From assembly GCF_000828915.1 (NCBI RefSeq), contig NZ_AP014569.1:1240001-1304000 (forward strand): a DNA stretch of 64,000 bases, in the 5' to 3' direction. Positions within the stretch are counted from its first letter, which is position 1, and the number at the start of each line of letters is the position of its first letter. The position numbers and the translations under genes were made by a program. Positions 58,566-64,000 of this stretch are shown here, piece by piece. Source of the DNA: Serpentinimonas maccroryi (lineage in GTDB: Bacteria > Pseudomonadota > Gammaproteobacteria > Burkholderiales > Burkholderiaceae_C). The notes below the pieces were generated by a model that saw only the letters and a list, made by a program, of their open reading frames with translations, had not been told where the DNA came from and did no database searches.

Positions 58566-59636
58566 TCATTGAAACTGGCGCAAAAACCGCAGGTCGCCGT
58601 CGAAAAACAGGCGCAAATCGGCCACGCCGTAGCGCAGCATGGTCAGGCGGTCGGGCCCCATGCCAAAGGCAAAGCCGATGTAGCGCTCGGGGCATAGCCC
58701 CATGTTGCGCACCACGTTGGGGTGCACCTGACCCGATCCCGCCACCTCGAGCCAGCGCCCGGCCAGCGGGCCAGACTGAAACTGGATGTCGATCTCGGCG
58801 CTGGGCTCGGTGAAGGGAAAGAAGCTGGGGCGAAATCGCAACACCAGATCGTCGGATTCGAAGAAGGTGCGGCAAAAATCGGTGAACACGAACTTCAGGT
58901 CTTTGAAGCTCACGTTTTCGCCGATCCACAGCCCCTCGCACTGGTGGAACATGGGCGAATGGGTGGCGTCGCTGTCCACGCGGTAGGTGCGGCCGGGCGC
59001 AATCACGCGGATTTCGGGCATGGCGCCGTCAAACAGCGCGGCGGCATCCGCCCCCGCCAGCTGCTTGTGGCGCTGCACGTGTTGCAGCGCGTGGCGGATC
59101 TGCATCGGGCTGGTGTGGGTGCGCAGCAGATAGGGCTCGGGCTGCTCGCCCACCTGCACGTAAAAGGTGTCGTGCATCGAGCGCGCCGGGTGGTCGGCGG
59201 GCGTGTTGAGCGCGGTGAAGTTGAACCAGTCGGTTTCGATCTCGGGGCCGTCGGCGACCGCAAAACCCATGGAGCCAAAAATGGCCTCGATGCGCTCCAG
59301 CGTCAGGCTCACCGGGTGCAGGCCGCCGCTGCCGCGCTGGCGCCCGGGCAGCGTCACGTCCAGCGCCTCGGCCTGCAACTGGCGCTGCAGTTCGGCCTCG
59401 GCCAGCTCGGCGCGGCGCTGGTTGAGCGCGGCCTCGATGGCCTGCTTGCTTACATTGATGGCCGCGCCCCGGGTCTTTTTCTCGTCCACGCTCAGGCTGG
59501 CCAGCCCTTTCATGAGTTCGGTCAGGCGGCCGCTCTTGCCTAGGTACTGGGCCTTGGCGTTTTCTAGCTCGGCGGGGGTGTGGGCCTGCGCGAACTGCGC
59601 GCGCGCCGATTGCAGCAGGGTGTCGAGTTCGTTCAT
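58566..59636 (-). CDS. pheS: Phenylalanine-tRNA ligase alpha subunit
   Basis: PheS is the catalytic class II subunit. The 356-residue protein has the N-terminal coiled coil (about 1-85), then motif 2 ([31 protein letters not shown]) and motif 3 ([18 protein letters not shown]). The ATG at 59636 gives the canonical MNELDTLL start; upstream in-frame codons cover the leader hairpin region. A terminator-like hairpin sits about 90 bases upstream, so attenuation of pheST is possible. Confidence 0.97.
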   Translation of the reverse strand: MNELDTLLQSARAQFAQAHTPAELENAKAQYLGKSGRLTELMKGLASLSVDEKKTRGAAINVSKQAIEAALNQRRAELAEAELQRQLQAEALDVTLPGRQRGSGGLHPVSLTLERIEAIFGSMGFAVADGPEIETDWFNFTALNTPADHPARSMHDTFYVQVGEQPEPYLLRTHTSPMQIRHALQHVQRHKQLAGADAAALFDGAMPEIRVIAPGRTYRVDSDATHSPMFHQCEGLWIGENVSFKDLKFVFTDFCRTFFESDDLVLRFRPSFFPFTEPSAEIDIQFQSGPLAGRWLEVAGSGQVHPNVVRNMGLCPERYIGFAFGMGPDRLTMLRYGVADLRLFFDGDLRFLRQFQ

Positions 59637-59714
59637 CGCATTGCATCCGAGCCCAGGCTTGCAGCAGCGGCTCATGGGCCTATCAAGGGAGCCGGTAAAG
59701 GCCAAGTGGAAACA

Positions 59715-59751
59715 CAAACAAAAAGGGCCAGTGCCGTACAGCGCTGGCCCT
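59715..59751 (-). terminator. Intrinsic terminator or attenuator between rplT and pheS
   Basis: On the minus strand an 11-bp near-perfect stem (AGGGCCAGCGC / GCACTGGCCCT, one G-T pair, loop TGTACG) is followed immediately by TTTTGTTTGTGTTT. It ends transcription from rplT or acts as a pheST attenuator. I found no Phe-rich leader peptide: the open frame crossing the hairpin (59803 to 59672) is not Phe-rich. Confidence 0.8.
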
Positions 59752-59846
59752 CGCCTAGAGGGGGGCTCTGGTTGGCCGCCACACCAGCGCGGCGTCCAGC
59801 CATCGGGCCCTCTTCAAGCCCTCATCACGCCGTAACAAGGCCCAGA

Positions 59847-60224
59847 TCAGGCTGCCACAGCGGGGGCTGCGCCAAGGTGCGCCCGCGCCTGCTCAACAAT
59901 GCGCGCAAAAGCGGCGCGGTCGTTGACGGCCAGATCAGCCAGCACCTTGCGGTCGATGGCGATGGCGGCTTTTTTCAGACCGTTGGCAAACTGGCTGTAG
60001 CTCAGGCCGAGTTCGCGCGCGCCGGCGTTGATGCGCGCAATCCACAGCTGGCGAAACACGCGCTTGCGGGCGCGGCGGTCGCGGTAGGCGTACTGGCCGG
60101 CCTTCATCACCGCCTGTTTGGCGATGCGATAGACATTGCCGCGGCGGCCGCGGAAACCTTTGGCCAAAGCCAATACTTTTTTGTGACGGGCGCGTGCCGT
60201 TACACCACGTTTGACGCGAGGCAT
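59847..60224 (-). CDS. rplT: Ribosomal protein L20
   Basis: L20 is an early 50S assembly protein that also represses its own operon in E. coli. The 125-residue basic protein starts [20 protein letters not shown] and contains [27 protein letters not shown]. It has a short Ala-rich C-terminal extension. It follows rpmI by 27 bases in the conserved infC-rpmI-rplT order. Confidence 0.98.
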   Translation of the reverse strand: MPRVKRGVTARARHKKVLALAKGFRGRRGNVYRIAKQAVMKAGQYAYRDRRARKRVFRQLWIARINAGARELGLSYSQFANGLKKAAIAIDRKVLADLAVNDRAAFARIVEQARAHLGAAPAVAA

Positions 60225-60251
60225 AGAAAACTCCTTGTTCGTCGGGTTGGA

Positions 60252-60455
60252 TTACAGGCCGGCAAAGGGCAGCATCTGCGCCATGTGACCCATATTGGTC
60301 TCATGCACATTCACTGCACCGCGCAGCTGGCGCTTGTTTTTCGTGCTCTTCTTGGTCAGGATGTGACGCTTGAAGGCTTGGCCGCGCTTGACGGTGCCAC
60401 CCGGACGAACGCGAAAACGCTTTTTCGCGCTGCTTTTGGTCTTCATTTTGGGCAT
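60252..60455 (-). CDS. rpmI: Ribosomal protein L35
   Basis: A 67-residue basic 50S protein with [16 protein letters not shown] at the start and [16 protein letters not shown] in the middle, diagnostic for L35. It lies between infC and rplT, 123 bases downstream of infC. Confidence 0.97.
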   Translation of the reverse strand: MPKMKTKSSAKKRFRVRPGGTVKRGQAFKRHILTKKSTKNKRQLRGAVNVHETNMGHMAQMLPFAGL

Positions 60456-60578
60456 TTTGTGCTCCTTCTTGAATGGTGCTCGTGAGGCGCTGCGATACCC
60501 ACCGCAGGCTTATAGGCCCCGAGCCACTTATGGCTTGCAGCGGGTGACCGCCCCGCTGCAAGCGTTGTCGCCCTGCCC

Positions 60579-61187
60579 TTAAGCAGGCTGGGCGACGGGT
60601 GCCGTTTCCGACACCGGTTTGGTGCCCCCCGACTTTTTGCGTCCGGGGGCAATCATCATGATCATCTGGCGCCCTTCGAGCTTGGGGAATTGCTCCACCA
60701 CGATCGCATCGCCGAGCTCTTCGCGGATGCGCTGCAACAGCGCCAGCCCGATTTCTTGGTGCGTGATCTCGCGGCCCCGAAAACGCAGCGTCACCTTGCA
60801 CTTGTCGCCTTCTTCGAGGAAGCGGCGGATGTTGCGCATCTTGATGTGGTAGTCGCCGTCATCGGTGCCGGGGCGGAACTTGATTTCCTTGACCTCGATG
60901 ACTTTTTGCTTCGACTTGGCTTCGGCGGCTTTTTTCTGCTCGGCGTACTTGAACTTGCCGTAATCGATCAGGCGACACACCGGGGGTTTGGCGATGGCGG
61001 CGATTTCGACCAGATCGACGTCGAGTTCACCAGCCATGCGCAGCGCTTCTTGAATGCTGACCACACCAATGGCCTCGCCCTCTGGGCCCAGCAGGCGCAC
61101 CTCGGGCACGAGGATCTCGCGGTTGAGGCGGTGGGCGCGTTCTTCGCGGTGGCGGCGATCGCGGAAGTTCGGAGCAGTTGTAGCGAT
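60579..61187 (-). CDS. infC: Translation initiation factor IF-3 (non-canonical ATC start)
   Basis: IF-3 checks start codons and keeps ribosomal subunits apart. The 202-residue protein has IF3_N ([19 protein letters not shown]) and IF3_C ([34 protein letters not shown]). The first ATG-like codon, a GTG at 61109, would remove conserved N-terminal residues. In frame upstream, ATC at 61187 (minus strand) gives (M)[20 protein letters not shown], and AAAGGA precedes it by seven bases. E. coli infC uses AUU, another codon discriminated against by IF-3, for autoregulation. ATC here fits the same logic. C-terminal residues [16 protein letters not shown] are an extension. Confidence 0.93.
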   Translation of the reverse strand: MATTAPNFRDRRHREERAHRLNREILVPEVRLLGPEGEAIGVVSIQEALRMAGELDVDLVEIAAIAKPPVCRLIDYGKFKYAEQKKAAEAKSKQKVIEVKEIKFRPGTDDGDYHIKMRNIRRFLEEGDKCKVTLRFRGREITHQEIGLALLQRIREELGDAIVVEQFPKLEGRQMIMMIAPGRKKSGGTKPVSETAPVAQPA

Positions 61188-61232
61188 GGTGAAATCCTTT
61201 GGTTCAAACGAAGGGGGTGGCCAAGCAAAAGC

Positions 61233-63140
61233 TCAAGCCTTGGTGTCGAGATCGTGCTGCAAGCGCTGCACGAAGGCATCGAAGGCCATGACACCGAGGT
61301 CGAGGTTGCCGCGCGCACGCACCGCAACCGCGCCAGAGGCCTTCTCTTTGTCGCCCACGACGACTAGGTAAGGCAGCTTTTGCATGGAAAACTCTCGGAT
61401 TTTATACGTGATTTTCTCGTTGCGCAAATCCAGCGCCACCCTAAAGCCCTGCGCCTCGAGTTTTTTGGCAATTTCGCGACAGGTGTCGGCCTGCGCGTCG
61501 GTGATGTTGAGCACCGCCACCTGCTGCGGCGCCAGCCACAGCGGCAACGCACCGGCGTGCTGCTCGATCAAAATACCGATAAAGCGCTCGAGGCTGCCGA
61601 CGATGGCGCGGTGCAGAATCACCGGCGCGCGCCGGCTGCCGTCTTCGGCCACGTATTCGGCGTCGAGCCGCTCGGCGAGGTTGAAATCGACCTGAATGGT
61701 GCCGCACTGCCACTCGCGCCCGATCGCGTCTTTGAGCGTGTATTCGATCTTGGGGCCATAAAAAGCGCCCTCACCCGGCGAAATCTGGAACTCGCAGCCG
61801 GCGTGGCGCAGGCTGTCGATCAGCGCCTGCTCGGCCTTGTCCCACTGGGCATCGGAGCCGATGCGCGCCGCCGGACGCGTCGAGACCTTGTACAAAATGT
61901 CATGAAAGCCGAAGTCGGCATAGACTTTTTGCAGCACCTGGGTGAAGGTGTCGCATTCGGCCAAAATTTGCTCTTCGGTGCAAAAGATGTGGCCGTCGTC
62001 TTGCGTAAAACCGCGCACGCGCATGATGCCGTGCAGCCCGCCCGAGGGCTCGTTGCGGTGGCACTGGCCAAACTCGCCGTAGCGCAGCGGCAGGTCGCGG
62101 TAGCTCTTGAGGCCCTGTTTGTAGATCAGGATGTGGCCCGGGCAGTTCATGGGCTTGAGGGCGTAGTCGCGCTTTTCGCTCTCGGTGATGAACATGTTAT
62201 CGCGGTACTTGTCCCAATGGCCGGTTTTTTGCCACAGGGTCTGCTCCAGGATCTGCGGCGCTTTCACCTCGTGGTAGCCGTGCTGGCGGTAAATGCCGCG
62301 CATGTATTGCTCGACCTGCTGCCACAGGGTCCAGCCCTTGGGGTGCCAAAACACCAGCCCCGGCGCGTGTTCGTCGATGTGAAACAGGTCGAGCTCGCGC
62401 CCGAGGCGCCGGTGGTCGCGCCGCTCGGCTTCTTCGAGCCGGCGCAGATAGGCTTGCAAGTCTTCTTTGCTGGCCCAGGCGGTGCCGTAGATGCGCTGCA
62501 GCATCTCGTTGCGGTGGTCGCCGCGCCAGTAGGCCCCAGCCACTTTCATAAGCTTGAAGTGCTTGAGCTTGCCGGTGCTGGGCACGTGCGGGCCGCGGCA
62601 CAGGTCTTCAAAGGCGCCCTCGCGGTACAGGCTCAGGGCTTCGTCGCTCGGGATGCCGGCGATGATCTCGGCCTTGTAGTGCTCGCCTTGGGCCTTGAAG
62701 TGCGCCACCGCTGCGTCGCGCCCGAGCAGGCGGCGCTCGATTTTTTCGTCTTTGGCAGCGAGTTCGAGCATTTTGTTCTCGATTGCCGCCAAGTCTTCGG
62801 GTGTGAACGGGCGTTTGTAGGCAAAGTCGTAATAAAAACCGTGCTCGATCACCGGGCCGATGGTCACTTGCGCATCGGGGAACAATTCCTTGACCGCGTA
62901 GGCCAGCAGGTGGGCGGTGGAGTGGCGGATCAGCTCCAGCCCCTCTGGGTCTTTGGCGGTGACGATGGCCAGCGCGGCGTCGCGCTCGATCCGGTGCGCG
63001 GTATCCACCAGCACACCATCCACCTTGCCCCCGAGCGCGGCCTTGGCCAGGCCGGCACCGATGGAAGCAGCCACGTCGGCCACCGTGACCGGGCCGGGAA
63101 ATGGGCGTTGAGAACCGTCGGGGAGGGTGATATTGAGCAT
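61233..63140 (-). CDS. thrS: Threonine-tRNA ligase
   Basis: ThrS charges tRNA-Thr and edits misactivated serine. The 635-residue protein has a TGS domain (1-60), the editing domain with [17 protein letters not shown] and HGFYYDF, and the catalytic class II core ([14 protein letters not shown], zinc ligands). The anticodon-binding domain lies at about 535-635. It heads the thrS-infC-rpmI-rplT-pheST-ihfA cluster, 45 bases before infC. Two stem-loops lie in its leader (separate entries). Confidence 0.98.
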   Translation of the reverse strand: MLNITLPDGSQRPFPGPVTVADVAASIGAGLAKAALGGKVDGVLVDTAHRIERDAALAIVTAKDPEGLELIRHSTAHLLAYAVKELFPDAQVTIGPVIEHGFYYDFAYKRPFTPEDLAAIENKMLELAAKDEKIERRLLGRDAAVAHFKAQGEHYKAEIIAGIPSDEALSLYREGAFEDLCRGPHVPSTGKLKHFKLMKVAGAYWRGDHRNEMLQRIYGTAWASKEDLQAYLRRLEEAERRDHRRLGRELDLFHIDEHAPGLVFWHPKGWTLWQQVEQYMRGIYRQHGYHEVKAPQILEQTLWQKTGHWDKYRDNMFITESEKRDYALKPMNCPGHILIYKQGLKSYRDLPLRYGEFGQCHRNEPSGGLHGIMRVRGFTQDDGHIFCTEEQILAECDTFTQVLQKVYADFGFHDILYKVSTRPAARIGSDAQWDKAEQALIDSLRHAGCEFQISPGEGAFYGPKIEYTLKDAIGREWQCGTIQVDFNLAERLDAEYVAEDGSRRAPVILHRAIVGSLERFIGILIEQHAGALPLWLAPQQVAVLNITDAQADTCREIAKKLEAQGFRVALDLRNEKITYKIREFSMQKLPYLVVVGDKEKASGAVAVRARGNLDLGVMAFDAFVQRLQHDLDTKA

Positions 63141-63149
63141 GAGCAGGTA

Positions 63150-63179
63150 CAGAAAAACGAAACGCGGCTAGGGGCCGCG
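63150..63179 (-). terminator. Terminator-like hairpin just before thrS
   Basis: On the minus strand CGCGGC-CCCTA-GCCGCG forms a perfect 6-bp stem followed by TTTCGTTTTTCT, ending about 10 bases before the thrS ATG. It could end transcription of the upstream vapBC operon or attenuate thrS. Confidence 0.65.
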
Positions 63180-63215
63180 CCGATCATTTTCCCACAAAAC
63201 ACCCTAGGCTGGCCG

Positions 63216-63238
63216 GGCTGCTTGTGGACGAAGCAGCC
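63216..63238 (-). promoter_or_regulatory. Stem-loop in the thrS leader
   Basis: Perfect 8-bp inverted repeat GGCTGCTT/AAGCAGCC with loop CGTCCAC on the thrS strand, about 75-100 bases before the ATG. If the two terminal A-U pairs open, the loop begins UUCGU, as does the tRNA-Thr(CGU) anticodon loop. Function not shown. Confidence 0.4.
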
Positions 63239-63303
63239 AGCAAGTTCAGCCCAGCTTTACCTCCACAAAGCCAAGAAACCAACTGCGATCGCAAGTTGCA
63301 AGC

Positions 63304-63705
63304 TCAAACCACCCAGTTTTCCATCTGCAAGGCAGGCACTCGGCTGAATTCGCCGAGGTTGTTGGTGACCAGCGTCAGGCCTTCACTTCGGGCATGCGCA
63401 GCAATGTGCAGGTCATTGATGCCTATAGGCTGTCCGATTCTTTCCAAGGCGGCGCGGATGCTGCCGTAATGCCCGGCAGCCTTGGGGCCATAGGACAAGA
63501 CGTCGAGGCGGCTGGCAAAGTCTTCTACCACGCGCAGGTTCTCAGCCACTCTGCTGCTTTTTTCGGCGCCATGCAGCAACTCTGCCAGCGTGATGGAGGA
63601 AATGGCCATGTGGCCTGCGTGGCGGTTGAACAGCTCCAAGGCAGACAAAGGCTTGCGCTTGATGACGTAGATGACAATGTTGGTGTCGAGCAGGTAGCGG
63701 ATCAT
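63304..63705 (-). CDS. vapC: VapC-type PIN-domain toxin
   Basis: A 133-residue PIN-domain ribonuclease, probably cutting tRNA like enteric VapC. Acidic active-site residues are in LLDTN (Asp7), LAELLHG and NDLHIAAHA. The end VTNNLGEFSRVPALQMENWV matches the VapC C terminus. The ATG at 63705 lies one base after the vapB stop. It is translated from the vapBC transcript and held inactive by VapB. Confidence 0.92.
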   Translation of the reverse strand: MIRYLLDTNIVIYVIKRKPLSALELFNRHAGHMAISSITLAELLHGAEKSSRVAENLRVVEDFASRLDVLSYGPKAAGHYGSIRAALERIGQPIGINDLHIAAHARSEGLTLVTNNLGEFSRVPALQMENWVV

Positions 63706-63706
63706 G

Positions 63707-63940
63707 CTAGAAGCCTTCGCGCTCGCTTTGCTGCTGGCTGGCACGCTCGCTCAAAAAATCTTCGCTGACGGCTGGTGAGTTGAGAAAAAAGCTGTCCCAA
63801 GCACCATCCAGCGGCGCAATCACGCGCTCGCGCCCCACAGCGCGAATATGGACGCGCTTGACGTCGTCGGGCAGGCGCATATCGGCCGGCAGGCGCACGG
63901 CTTGGGTGCGGTTGTTGATGAAAACGGAGGCGACTGACAT
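63707..63940 (-). CDS. vapB: VapB-type antitoxin (AbrB/SpoVT fold)
   Basis: A 77-residue antitoxin. The N-terminal swapped-hairpin DNA-binding domain reads SVFINNRTQAVRLPADMRLPD. The C-terminal tail (about 50-77) likely wraps VapC. VapB binds toxin and represses its own promoter. The ATG at 63940 is chosen over one four codons upstream. An inverted-repeat operator covers the promoter just upstream. Confidence 0.9.
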   Translation of the reverse strand: MSVASVFINNRTQAVRLPADMRLPDDVKRVHIRAVGRERVIAPLDGAWDSFFLNSPAVSEDFLSERASQQQSEREGF

Positions 63941-63948
63941 GGCATGCT

Positions 63949-63977
63949 CCATAGTACTCTATGGCAACAGTATAGAG
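63949..63977. promoter_or_regulatory. vapBC operator-like inverted repeats
   Basis: Two overlapping perfect repeats: CCATAG-N4-CTATGG (63949-63964) and CTCTAT-N9-ATAGAG (63957-63977). They cover the -10 box and start region of vapBC, suitable for VapBC autorepression. Confidence 0.65.
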
Positions 63978-63997
63978 CAGGCAGTGCCGAAGCACAA
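63969..63997 (-). promoter_or_regulatory. vapBC promoter (-35/-10)
   Basis: Minus-strand -10 TATACT (63974-63969) and -35 TTGTGC (63997-63992) with exactly 17 bp between them. The -10 lies inside the inverted repeat. Confidence 0.6.
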
Positions 63998-64000
63998 GGT

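Noticed and set aside
59672-59803. 43-codon open frame across the pheS leader as an attenuator peptide
   Set aside because: It contains a single Phe, has no ribosome site, and spans the terminator stem itself.

Overview
The window is GC-rich chromosomal DNA of a betaproteobacterium, most likely family Comamonadaceae (order Burkholderiales). The evidence is gene content and order: dapA-bamC, cysS-alkA-accA-tilS-lysC-tRNA-Ser, rph-rdgB-hemW, yicC-gmk-rpoZ-spoT, queG/tsaE-amiC and thrS-infC-rpmI-rplT-pheS-pheT-ihfA. A complete NAD-reducing [NiFe]-hydrogenase operon (hoxFUYHWI) next to a CPA1-type K+/H+ antiporter suggests a hydrogen-oxidising member, for example a Hydrogenophaga- or Serpentinimonas-like lineage. 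That genus-level guess is inference only.

Layout. 1-9968: end of an unrecognised gene, a GntP-family permease, dapA and bamC, an MFS exporter, the Fe-S carrier ATPase mrp/apbC facing metG, and an AEC-family transporter. 10018-18307: msrA, a 383-bp control region, hoxF-hoxU-hoxY-hoxH-hoxW-hoxI, then the antiporter. The control region carries a -24/-12 sigma-54 element, a perfect IHF consensus and inverted repeats, which is the classic layout of an enhancer-dependent promoter. 18343-25526 (mostly minus strand): FAD monooxygenase, sppA, an EAL-CBS-GGDEF protein, dsbB, fpr, tRNA-Ser(GCU), lysC. 25717-32368 (minus): slipin and nfeD lying between lysC and tilS, then accA, a 3-methyladenine glycosylase and cysS. 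32649-36467 (plus): TPR protein, two cyclophilins, lpxH, mtfA.

36464-44807 (minus): a large DUF349 protein, a CBS protein, hemW-rdgB-rph, and a PP2C phosphatase/Ser-Thr kinase pair. 44866-49036 (plus): yicC, gmk, rpoZ, spoT, with greB converging on spoT. 49792-55599: alpha/beta hydrolase, uppP, tRNA-Thr(CGU) overlapped by antisense queG, tsaE, amiC, tRNA-Gly(CCC), ogt. 55647-63140 (minus): ihfA, pheT, pheS, rplT, rpmI, infC, thrS, where infC appears to start at ATC and the pheS and thrS leaders contain terminator-like hairpins. 63304-64000 (minus): a vapBC toxin-antitoxin pair with an operator-like inverted repeat over its promoter.

Most of the window is housekeeping. The accessory pieces are the hydrogenase/antiporter block, the nfeD-slipin pair and vapBC. 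I saw no insertion sequence, prophage, integrase or CRISPR array. No entirely novel system is evident. The most informative signals are regulatory (hox promoter, pheS and thrS leaders, infC start) and structural (queG running antisense through a tRNA, a residue change beside the HoxH active site, a hexanucleotide repeat in lpxH).
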